Shown here one piece after another: positions 18,084 through 25,983 of a DNA stretch of 64,000 nucleotides. Position 1 is the stretch's first letter. Each line of letters starts with the position of its first letter. Source of the DNA: UBA6623 sp965217195 (lineage in GTDB: Bacteria; Acidobacteriota; Terriglobia; Bryobacterales; UBA6623); contig CBDCHL010000003.1 of NCBI GenBank assembly GCA_965217195.1, forward strand, positions 248,001-312,000. The letters are read 5' to 3'. The notes under the pieces are model-generated. The model made no database searches. It was given only the letters and a program-made list of their open reading frames with translations, and was not told where the DNA came from. The position numbers and the translations under genes are program-made.

Positions 18084-19205
18084 TTGAAAATCGGGATTAC
18101 GTGTTATCCCACTTACGGCGGCAGCGGCATTGTCGCTACCGAGTTGGGGATGGAGCTTTCAGCCCGCGGTCACGAAGTTCACTTCATCACCTACGCCAAC
18201 CCGATTCGGTTAAGCGGCAACTTGCCTCGGATTCATTATCACGAGGTCGAAGTCAGCGACTACCCTCTGTTTCAATACCCGCCGTACAGCTTGGCCTTGG
18301 CGTCGCGGATGGCGGAGACGGCGGCGGCGGAAAAGCTCGATTTGCTGCACGTGCATTATGCGATTCCGCACTCGATCAGCGCTTGGTTGGCGAGCCGCAT
18401 TCTCGACGGCAAGATTCCTTTCGTCACGACGCTTCACGGAACGGATGTGACATTGGTCGGTTCGGACCCCTCGTTTTTGCCGATTACGAAACTGTCGATC
18501 GAGCAGAGCCCGGGGGTGACGACAATCAGCGAGTATCTTCGCAAGGAGACGCAGCGCGTTTTTTCGACCGACAAGGAGATTCGGGTGATTCCGAATTTCG
18601 TCAATTGCAATCTATATCGCCCGGAGCCGGATGCTGAACTGCGACGGCGATACGCCGCGCCGGGTGAAAAGCTGCTGATTCATGTTTCGAACTTTCGTCC
18701 AGTGAAGCGGATTCTCGATTGCGTGCGGGTGCTGGCGAAGGTGAACGAGGGAATACCGTCTAGGCTGTTGATGGTCGGCGACGGCCCGGATCGGGTACCC
18801 GCGCAGGCGCTGGCTCGGGAACTGGGAATGGGAGAACGAGTGATTTTTGTCGGAAAGCAGCTTTCCGTTGCGCCGTTGCTTGCGATCGCGGACTTGTCGT
18901 TGCTGCCAAGCGAGATGGAGGGCTTCGGTTTGGTGGCGCTGGAAGCGGCGGCGTGCGGCGTGCCGACGATCGCCTCGGACGTGGGGGGACTGCCGGAAGT
19001 CATTGACTCGGGGAGCAACGGCTTTCTGGTTCCCGTCGGGGATGTGGACGCGATGGCCCGGGCGGCGCTTTCGCTCTTCGGGGAAGCGGAAAGGGAACGG
19101 GCTTTCAGGGAGGCGGCGCGGCGCTCGGCCGAAACGCGCTATTCGGCGTCTCGGATCATTCCGCAATACGAGGCCTACTACCAGGAAGTTTGTGGGGCGA
19201 TGTAG
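18084..19205 (+). CDS. bshA: N-acetyl-alpha-D-glucosaminyl L-malate synthase
   Basis: The first enzyme of bacillithiol biosynthesis, joining UDP-GlcNAc and L-malate. It is a GT4 glycosyltransferase of 373 residues. The TTG at 18084 is favoured because GAGGAGG lies about 9 bases upstream and the protein then starts MKIGITCYPTYGGSG, the BshA N-terminus. Also visible are LHVHYAIPHSISAWLA, TTLHGTDVTLVGSD, VSNFRPVKR and the EMEGFGLVALEAAACG GT4 motif. It faces ypdA head to head. bshB and bshC are not in this window. Confidence 0.94.
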   Translation: MKIGITCYPTYGGSGIVATELGMELSARGHEVHFITYANPIRLSGNLPRIHYHEVEVSDYPLFQYPPYSLALASRMAETAAAEKLDLLHVHYAIPHSISAWLASRILDGKIPFVTTLHGTDVTLVGSDPSFLPITKLSIEQSPGVTTISEYLRKETQRVFSTDKEIRVIPNFVNCNLYRPEPDAELRRRYAAPGEKLLIHVSNFRPVKRILDCVRVLAKVNEGIPSRLLMVGDGPDRVPAQALARELGMGERVIFVGKQLSVAPLLAIADLSLLPSEMEGFGLVALEAAACGVPTIASDVGGLPEVIDSGSNGFLVPVGDVDAMARAALSLFGEAERERAFREAARRSAETRYSASRIIPQYEAYYQEVCGAM

Positions 19206-19542
19206 AGGGTGCTTCGGCCGGTTGCGGACAATTTCAAACGGGCCGGGCAGAGGCGCGGACCGAAGTCCGCGCTCGCGCCGCCAGTTCTCCATTCGGTCGA
19301 TTCCGAGGACCTCCTTTGGTTGCCGCCGGTCTTCATTCGGAGTGTGAAGAAGGCGGACCACTCGCGTAATGGGCTGATACGGCGGGCCGGCTGAATTCCG
19401 TGCACGGCAACCGCATTCGCGCCGGTCGAGCGGGGACTTCCGTCCCCGTCTCTGTTGCCGCTTTTCGCGGTGCGGAGACGTCGCTGCACGGGCTTCGGCG
19501 GTTTGACACTCTAAGGAGCGGAACCTACAATGAGGAAACTTT
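19206..19542. other. Non-coding stretch with two perfect hairpins
   Basis: No credible gene is seen between bshA and tRNA-Phe. The stretch contains two tight hairpins: GCGCGGAC-CGAA-GTCCGCGC at 19253-19272 and CGGGGAC-TTCC-GTCCCCG at 19431-19448. The first lies about 50 bases after the bshA stop and could terminate it. Confidence 0.6.
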
Positions 19543-19618
19543 GGCCAGGTAGCTCAGTCGGTAGAGCGCGGCCCTGAAAAGGCCGGCGTCGGCGGTTCAA
19601 TTCCGTCCCTGGCCACCA
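19543..19618 (+). tRNA. tRNA-Phe (GAA)
   Basis: A full cloverleaf: a 7-bp acceptor stem GGCCAGG/CCTGGCC, a D arm GCTC-AGTCGGTA-GAGC, an anticodon stem CGGCC/GGCCG with loop CTGAAAA giving anticodon GAA, a T arm GGCGG-TTCAATT-CCGTC, discriminator A and an encoded CCA. All stems pair, with one G-U in the T arm. It marks the left edge of a decayed integrative element. Confidence 0.96.
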
Positions 19619-19713
19619 TGTTTTCAATAACTTACAGCCACCCATTTCCTCCGATTGGTTCCATTTGGTTCCAATAACTAATTCAAGGCTCATCGGAGTT
19701 TGCCCCAACTGAA

Positions 19714-19911
19714 TTGGAACTGATCACTCCCCCTAGCTCGGAACGCTGTGCTCGGCGAGTTGCACCAGGCCGAAGTTTGCGGTGGACCTACAAAGACAAA
19801 GCAGGGAACTTCCAGCACACGACAAGTTTCAATGCCAACGACATTCCCAAGGCAGTGCTGGCTTTGATAAAAGCGTATGACTACATGACTTCAGACAACA
19901 GGGTGGAGTGA
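19714..19911 (+). CDS. Small mobile-element-associated protein, possibly N-truncated
   Basis: A 65-residue frame whose C-terminal half reads WTYKDKAGNFQHTTSF then NDIPKAVLALIKAYDYM. This pattern (YKDKxGxWxxTxSFxxNDxPKxxLxxxKAYEY) is familiar from short hypothetical proteins on plasmids and integrative elements. In those, an extra N-terminal strand precedes the motif; here the first 20 residues do not match, so the 5' end may be damaged. No ribosome binding site supports the start. Function unknown. Confidence 0.45.
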   Translation: MELITPPSSERCARRVAPGRSLRWTYKDKAGNFQHTTSFNANDIPKAVLALIKAYDYMTSDNRVE

Positions 19912-20236
19912 TTCCGTCCTCTTTTTCTCTTTCTCATGGGCTCTGAAGAACGGCTTGTCTCACTGCAGGAGTCCACCGCAAAAACTCTCGTCCCGCGACA
20001 GGAAGACCGCGAAAAAGCTGCTTAGAAAATATCACCGACAAATCCCATCGGACCTATATCAAAAGATCTTTGCCAACGGCGAAGCGGGTGGCGACACGGC
20101 TGCCGGGCACGTTCCGGATATCACAGCCGCCGGTGTAGCGGCCGAAATTCTCAAAGAAGACCACTTTGCGCGAGACGCCGGGTGTGCCGGTCCAGCTGGA
20201 AATGGAATGCCTCGCCGTTCTTAGTGGAGAGAACAA

Positions 20237-20544
20237 ATGGCGAAACAGCGCAAGCACTACACCCGCAAGAGAAGGTGACCGTCCTGCGGAGGCACTTGCT
20301 GGAGCACGTTCCCGTGTCCGAGCTATGCGAAGAACTGAGTCTCCGGCCGACGGTCTTTTATCGTTGGCAGAAGGAGTTCTTCGAGAACGGCGCAGCTGCT
20401 TTCGGACGCCAAGCCCTTGCTGACAGGGGACGAGAGCAGCTGCGTGTCGCAGCCCTGGAGCAGAAGCTTCAAAGGAGGAACGAGATCCTAGCCGAGCTGA
20501 TGGACGAGCACCTCGCCCTGAAAACAGTTAGGGGAAGCCCCTGA
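20237..20544 (+). pseudogene. IS3-family transposase OrfA remnant
   Basis: The ATG at 20237 begins MAKQRKHYT, and after one missing C in the CCC at 20262-20264 the adjacent frame continues PQEKVTVLRRHLLEHVPVSE, then LRPTVFYRWQKEFFENGAAA and RNEILAELMDEHLALK. This is a near full-length helix-turn-helix OrfA of the IS3 type. The OrfB (DDE catalytic) part is absent; only a few bases after the stop resemble its start. It directly abuts the truncated 5' end of the primase gene. Confidence 0.8.
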
Positions 20545-20589
20545 AAACTGGCCGTGATACCATCGGATCGATAGACCCTGATGCCTTGA

Positions 20590-21899
20590 AAATCCCCGCC
20601 CGCAGGGCGGAACAACCAACTTACGGAGGGCGGCCTCTCTCCAATTCCGGCTGAACCAGCACACGGGAAGCTGCTGTTCGTCTATCGCGACGGTGTGTAC
20701 CTCCAGGAAGGGGAGGAGCATGTCAAGCGACGTGTCAAGGCCATCCTCGGCGACTGGGACAGTCTGGCCGACTGGGAGAGTCGCTTCGCCAGAGAGGTCG
20801 TCGAGTTCGTCAGGGTCGACGCGGCCGAACTCTGGGAGCGTCCGCCCCTGGACGTTATAAATGTGAAGAACGGGCTCCTCAACGTTGACACGCTCGACCT
20901 GCAGCCCCACGGCCCCGAGTTCTTGTCCGCTATACGGATCCCGGTCGAATACGACCCCAGCGCTACCTGTTCGCAAACGGAGGCATTTCTTCGGCAGGTC
21001 TATCCGCGCGGACTGGGTCAGGATCTGGCCTGGGAGATCAGAGGCTATCTGCTTGCGCCCGACACGTCCATCCAACAAGCAATCCTGCAGACAGGCCCGG
21101 GGGGAAACGGGAAAAGCACCGACCTGCAGGCGATCACCGCACTACTCGGTGCCGAAACCGTATCCAAGGTGTCGCTGCACGACCTTATGACCAACCGCTT
21201 CGCCGCAGCCGAGTTAGTCGGAAACTGGCCAACATCTGTCCGGATATACCGGGCAAGCGGCTCGCCGACACGGCGGTGTTCAAAGCGATCACCGGAGGCG
21301 ACCGGATCCGAGGAGAGCGAAAGTATCGACGACCCTTCAGTTTTGCGCCATTCGCCCGACTTGTTTTTTCGACAAACTCGCTGCCCCACAGCCAGGATTC
21401 GTCTCCGGCCTACTACGACAGATGGCTTGTCATACCTTTTGAACGCACATTTCGCGGCAAGAAAACGGAAGTCACTCGACCCGTCCTAGACGCCCAACTG
21501 GCTGCCCCGAAAGAACTCTCGGGGGTCTTGAACAAGTCCCCCGAAGCCCTACGCAAACTAAAAGAGCGAGGCAGGTTCGTCAAGCCTGCCAGTACGCGAC
21601 GCGCGCTAAAGGAGTTCCGTGACGCGACAGACCATTTCGCTCTTTGGTTCCATCGAGACGTCGTAGAGGACCCAGGTCGCTCAACGGCCAAGGGCCTGCT
21701 CAGAGACGCCTACAACCTGACGGCCGAACGCGATGAGTACCCCCCAATGTCCGACAGTCAATTCGGCAAGGCCGTGAGAAGGCTGCTGCCCAAAGTCAAG
21801 AGAGTCAAACGGGGGCCAAAGGGGAGGCGCCAGAACGTGTATGAGGGACTCGCGCTCAGAAGCGACGAGCCCACCTCGCCGGTGTCCCAGGTGTCCTAG
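20590..21899 (+). pseudogene. P4-type phage/plasmid primase-helicase, 5'-truncated and frameshifted
   Basis: The reading frame opens after a stop at 20587 and contains KLLFVYRDGVYLQEGEE, the D5_N-type region. A Walker A loop, QTGPGGNGKST, follows at about 21091-21123. A one-base loss in the AAA at 21222-21224 shifts to the next frame, which continues LANICPDIPGKRLADTAVFK, RLVFSTNSLPHSQD and YYDRWLVIPFERTFRG, the SF3 helicase C-terminal part. A winged-helix-like tail follows to 21899. The N-terminal primase domain is missing, presumably removed by the IS3-type insertion. Before decay it would have driven replication of the element. Confidence 0.82.
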
Positions 21900-21995
21900 G
21901 ACACCCCTATGGTTTCGATTGGGGAATAGAGAAGGGAGAAAGGGAGGAGAGGGTAGGAGAGTAGGGTTAGGGTGTCCTGGGACACCTGGGACACC
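21881..21995. repeat. 26-bp inverted repeat around a purine-rich tract
   Basis: The left arm (21881-21906) holds the iterated unit GGTGTCCCAGGTGTCC, and the right arm (21970-21995) is its inverse with one mismatch. Between them, 21927-21964 is almost all G and A on the plus strand. The left arm overlaps the last codons of the primase gene. It could be a replication origin, a primase-binding site or a terminator; the sequence alone does not decide. Confidence 0.7.
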
Positions 21996-22138
21996 TGGCC
22001 CGCGCCGGAAGAGCGACTCCCGCCAAAATTGGCTTGGACGGCAGTGTGGTACGCGGACGCAGAGCCTAATTAGCCGAGATGGCGCGCCAACCCACAGCTC
22101 GCGGTATGCTATTCGGGTTCACTCAGGAGGACCTCGAG

Positions 22139-23306
22139 ATGACCCGGCGCGCCAAGATACCGATTTTCAAGCGAAACGGCCTGTGGAAACTCCGATTTCG
22201 GACCGTGAGGATCGGACCGAACGGCACACCTAAGGAGTATCGCCCTGGGGAAAGCAATCGGCGCCGGAAAGATAACGGAGACGGAAGCCAAGGTCCTTGC
22301 CTGGAATCTCTATCTCAAGCACGAGCAATCGGGCCCGACCGCGGTCCGTACGCTACGCGAGTTCTACCAGCAGCGGTTTCTTCCCGAGAAGGCTGCGACG
22401 CTCAAGACCGGTTCGCGCAAGGATTACGAGACTCGCTGGCGGAATTGGGTGGGCCGCTACTAGGCGGCAAACAGCTTCACAAGATCAGCCGCACGGACGT
22501 TCAGAGTCTCATTGCCACCGTCCTGGAGGCCGGACGCAGCCCGCAAACAGCAAGACACGTCCAAAAGCTGGTTCAGGCTATCTTCACTCACGCGGAGGAT
22601 GTCGGCTTGTACAGCGGCGCAACCCGGCTTCCCGCCTGAAGGTCCCCGACCATGCCGTCGAGTACGAGCCGCCGACGTTGACGCCGGAGCGGCTTCGGCT
22701 GGTCCTTGAAGCCCTGGAGCCGCCCCGCTGAGTGATCTCGTGTTGTTGGCGGCCTCCACGAGCCTAACGTGTGCCGAGATGCGGGGTCTGAGGCGGAAGA
22801 GGGTTAACCTGACCGATTCGGCTCTTCCCTGCGGACGCTACACTCTGCCGCCGCGCTCGCTCTTGGTTCTCGAAAACTACTACCTGGGGGAATACACGAG
22901 TGTCAAGGCAAAGAAACGGCGGCGGACTGTGCCGCTGGCCCGGAAGGTTGTCACGGCGTTGACACGTCTAGAGGGTTCATCGAAATTTACGAGCCCGGAA
23001 GATCCCGTGTTCGCTGCGCGAACTGGGGCTCCAATCGATACTCACAACGTATCCAACCGCGTTTTTCGTCGCCTGACCAAGCAGCTCGGGTTCAAGGTGG
23101 GTTGGCACGGGCTCCGAAATACGCATGCCACGTTGCTCGAAGCCGACAACGAATTGTCCGTGTTCGACCGAATGGCTCAAATGGGTCATGCCAGCTCGGC
23201 CATGACCGAGCATTACACCGGCACGGCCCTGGAGCGTCGTCGTGCCGCAGTGGAGCGCTTGGTCGACCCGCTGACACCGAGGGGAGCAGTGAAAACGGTT
23301 CAATGA
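22139..23306 (+). pseudogene. Tyrosine recombinase (phage integrase), multiply frameshifted
   Basis: The ATG at 22139 has AGGAGG 8 bases upstream and starts MTRRAKIPIFKRNGLWKLRF. The coding sense then hops frames near 22245, 22460, 22618 and 22725. The SAM-like core-binding domain is readable (SRTDVQSLIATVLEAGRSPQ). The catalytic domain in the last frame keeps R (CAEMRGLRRKRV), K (VKAKKRRRTVPL), HxxR (WHGLRNTHATLL), H and the Tyr nucleophile (GHASSAMTEHYTG). The protein cannot be made intact. It was probably responsible for inserting this element. Confidence 0.85.
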
Positions 23307-23426
23307 ACGCGGAAGCTTTCGAGGGGGTAAAGGCCCTGTTCCGGGACCTCCCGTCGGCCGTTTGGACGCAGAGCGGACGCAGCATATCTACAAAGGTCTT
23401 GTTTTCAACGGAGTACACGCTTCGCG

Positions 23427-23477
23427 CCACGGCCTTTTTAGCCGTGGGTCCTGGGTTCGAGTCCCGCCGCCTCACCA
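23427..23477 (+). other. tRNA 3'-half remnant (attachment-site-like)
   Basis: An anticodon-like arm CCACGGC-CTTTTTA-GCCGTGG is followed by a T-arm-like TGGG-TTCGAGT-CCCG and ends GCCTCACCA. No matching acceptor 5' strand or D arm lies upstream, and one acceptor base seems missing. The layout, anticodon arm through CCA just downstream of an integrase gene, is what a tRNA-targeting integrase leaves at one end. The sequence is clearly different from the tRNA-Phe at 19543. A tmRNA 3' end is an alternative source. Confidence 0.55.
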
Positions 23478-23597
23478 ATTTCAACCGATTCGCTCAGTCG
23501 GCTCGGAACCCGCGGGAGGATCTTTCTTTCCAGGATTGTTGTCCGGGCCTTCGAAAGAGGACTCGAATTAGGTACCGCCTATATCCGGGCTGCTACC

Positions 23598-24299
23598 TCA
23601 ATCGGACGGCGGTCCATCCTCGAAACGGTAGCCGACGCCGTGGACGGTGCGGATGATTCGGGGGCTTTTGGGATCCCGCTCGATGCGTTTGCGGAGCTGT
23701 GAGACGTGCTGGTCAAGCGTGCGGCTGTTCGCCACATGCGACAGCCCCCAGCATTCGTTGAAAAGTTTCGTTCGGTCGACAGCCTGTCCGCGCATTCGAT
23801 GGAGAAGCTGGAGGATTTTCACGTCTCGTAGGCTGAGGTCGATTGCATGATCGCCGCGGCGTGCCCGCAGCTCGCCGGGAAGGATCTCCAGATCGTTCAT
23901 CCGGAACGGGCCATGGTCGGTCTCGTCCCGGCCGCGCGCTAGACAGCGCCTGGTCACCGCCCGGATTCGCGCCAGGACTTCGCGCACACCGAACGGTTTG
24001 AGAATGAAGTCGTCGGCACCCAACTCCAGGCCCACGACCTTATCGATCTCCTCCGATTTAGCACTAATGAAGATGATTGGCACGGCGGGGTCGGCACGAC
24101 GGATTTCTCGACAGACCTCGTAGCCGTCAACTCCGGGCATCATAATGTCGAGGCAGATGAAGTTGGGCGACTCGCTGCGGAACAGCGCGAGTGCCTGGGT
24201 TCCGTCTTCGGCGACCACGGTTTCATAACCTTCGTCTTGAAGGATTTCCTCCAGTCCGGCGCGGATATTCCGGTCGTCTTCGGCAATCAGGACTTTCAT
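23598..24299 (-). CDS. OmpR/PhoB-family response regulator
   Basis: A DNA-binding two-component regulator of 233 residues. The receiver domain has the acidic pair in LIAEDDRNIRAG, the phospho-acceptor Asp in ICLDIMMPGVDGYEV, the Thr/Ser in IIFISAKSEE and the Lys in FILKPFG. The C-terminal winged helix spans about residues 130-230, with SRTLDQHVSQLRKRIERD and IIRTVHGVGYRFED. Its start lies 4 bases after the stop of the histidine kinase gene, so the two are certainly cotranscribed and form a pair. Confidence 0.95.
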   Translation of the reverse strand: MKVLIAEDDRNIRAGLEEILQDEGYETVVAEDGTQALALFRSESPNFICLDIMMPGVDGYEVCREIRRADPAVPIIFISAKSEEIDKVVGLELGADDFILKPFGVREVLARIRAVTRRCLARGRDETDHGPFRMNDLEILPGELRARRGDHAIDLSLRDVKILQLLHRMRGQAVDRTKLFNECWGLSHVANSRTLDQHVSQLRKRIERDPKSPRIIRTVHGVGYRFEDGPPSD

Positions 24300-24303
24300 C
24301 GTT

Positions 24304-25980
24304 TCAATCAGCGGCTCCTACGGGCGGACATTGCAGCGTGACCCGAAAGCGCGCGCCAACCTCGGTCGGATCCAGGTGCAGATCACCCCCGTGAAGCCGG
24401 GCCAGGTCGCGAGCGATCGCGAGGCCGATCCCCGTTCCGACAACGCCGTCTGTCAGGGCGCTGCTTACACGGTAGAAAGGCTCAAAGATCCGGTGCCTCT
24501 CGCGCGCCGAAAGACCGGAGCCGTGATCGGTCACCGTAATCTCGACAACGTCACCGAGTCGACGGCTCGTTAGCTTCATGTACTTTCCTGCGGCTCCGTA
24601 CTTCTCGACGTTGCTGATGAGGTTCCCGACGATCTGCTCCAACGCATCGGCATCGAAGGATACGGACTCGGAAGCGCCACGCTCGAACTGCACTTCAATC
24701 TCTTTGGCTTCCAGGGCAGGCTTGAAGTGATCGAGGACACTTTGCAGAACCTCATCCACGACTCCTGTTGTCCGGCGGATCTCAAGGGTTTGACGCTGCT
24801 TGCGACTAAACGTCAGTACATTCCCGATCAGGCGACTTAATCTCTGGCTTTCCGAGACGATCACGTCGATGTGGCGACGCAAACGCTGGTTCTTTTCGTC
24901 TGTATCCTTCTCGAGCAGCTCGGCGTACATGCGGATGTTGGTGAGGGGCGTCTTTAGCTCGTGGGATACCTGGTTGACGAAGCTGACCCTCTGAACGGCT
25001 TCGCGCATCTCGCGAGACTGCTCGCGGTAGAAATAGTAGGTTAGGCCGATGATGGTCGCGCCCAGCAGGGCGAGCCCCGCGGCCAGATTGATCAGGAAGC
25101 CACTCGTCAGTGCCGATCCGAAGACCGCACTCGAGGCATAGTATTCGAGACTCCAGGCACCGAGCGGCGCGGCAACGCTGAGTGAGGTGATGGGCCGGGA
25201 GTCCTCTTCCGCCTCAAATGTGCCCCATTGGTAAAGGGCGCGCCCCACGGAATCGACGAGCCGGATCCGCCCCTCGGTAAGCTCGGGAGCGAGCGCGTGC
25301 GTATCGGGCAACGAAGCGATCAGCTCAGCCAGTAAGCGCGTCCTATTGATCTCCGCGACGTGGGTTGTCTCGTCGGCCCGTACCCAGAGCATCAACTGCA
25401 GGCCGCTGCCCCGGTACCAGGCGTGCCAACCCTTCGACGAAGGCGCCCCGGACGAATCCGCGGACACATTCCGCGGAGTCGCAGACTGTGCCGTGTCGGA
25501 AGCAACGGAATAAGCGGAGGTCGACGCTTGTCCTCGGGACGAGGATTGCGCTGCGGAACTCTCTACGGCCGGCTCAGGATCGGAGAACACGCCTTTGTCC
25601 CAGATCTCGCGAGTGCGCTGGAGCGCGTCGCGCTCGGCCAAAGTAAGGAGCGGCGGCGCGCCGACCGGAGGGAAAGTCAAACGCCCGTCGGTGCCCAGCA
25701 AGTAATGCTGCAAGACGTAAGGAGACTGTCTCGTGCGCCGGCGCAACTCGGCATGATCGACCGTAAGGGGCTGCATTTCGTCCAGCACCGATTGCTCGTA
25801 GCTTTCCAGGGACCTCGTCAGGGTCTCGTCGACGGCACGCAATTGAGCGAGCATTAGTTCGCGGAGCCCAAGTTCGACGACAACCTGCTGATCTTGGACG
25901 ATCCGCGCCCCCAGCCATCCGATGATGACTAGGGGCGCGATCACGATCAGCACCAGGATGAGAGTGAGCTTCGGTTTCAA
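24304..25980 (-). CDS. Membrane sensor histidine kinase
   Basis: A 558-residue kinase. TM1 is at about residues 5-25 and TM2 at about 290-315 (INLAAGLALLGATIIGLTYY). They bracket a roughly 260-residue outside sensor region with a Ser/Ala-rich low-complexity stretch near residues 140-175 and no recognisable sensor fold. The H-box is FVNQVSHELKTPLTNIRMYA, the N-box NLISNVEKYG and the ATP lid DHGSGLSARERHRIFEPFYR with GTGIGLAIARDLARLHGG. The start is a TTG only 3 bases after the VWA gene stop. The signal sensed is unknown. Confidence 0.93.
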   Translation of the reverse strand: MKPKLTLILVLIVIAPLVIIGWLGARIVQDQQVVVELGLRELMLAQLRAVDETLTRSLESYEQSVLDEMQPLTVDHAELRRRTRQSPYVLQHYLLGTDGRLTFPPVGAPPLLTLAERDALQRTREIWDKGVFSDPEPAVESSAAQSSSRGQASTSAYSVASDTAQSATPRNVSADSSGAPSSKGWHAWYRGSGLQLMLWVRADETTHVAEINRTRLLAELIASLPDTHALAPELTEGRIRLVDSVGRALYQWGTFEAEEDSRPITSLSVAAPLGAWSLEYYASSAVFGSALTSGFLINLAAGLALLGATIIGLTYYFYREQSREMREAVQRVSFVNQVSHELKTPLTNIRMYAELLEKDTDEKNQRLRRHIDVIVSESQRLSRLIGNVLTFSRKQRQTLEIRRTTGVVDEVLQSVLDHFKPALEAKEIEVQFERGASESVSFDADALEQIVGNLISNVEKYGAAGKYMKLTSRRLGDVVEITVTDHGSGLSARERHRIFEPFYRVSSALTDGVVGTGIGLAIARDLARLHGGDLHLDPTEVGARFRVTLQCPPVGAAD

Positions 25981-25983
25981 TGC

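Larger units (their letters stand above)
19619..23477 (+). mobile_element. Decayed integrative element beside tRNA-Phe
   Basis: About 3.9 kb carrying, in order, a small element-type protein, an IS3-type orfA remnant, a P4-type primase/helicase and a tyrosine integrase, all on the plus strand. It is bounded by tRNA-Phe on the left and a tRNA 3' half on the right. Every gene longer than 70 residues has at least one frameshift, so the element is dead. The right-hand tRNA half is not a copy of tRNA-Phe, so the two ends are not a simple attL/attR pair. The exact left boundary is not visible. Confidence 0.7.

Noticed and set aside
19955..20224. 89-codon frame before the orfA remnant
   Set aside because: There is no recognisable pattern or ribosome binding site; in a decayed element it is likely to be chance.
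23102..23656. Open frame across the integrase end and the tRNA 3' half
   Set aside because: The segment SRGSWVRVPPPHQ is a common spurious translation of tRNA 3' halves, and the frame overlaps the integrase in another phase.
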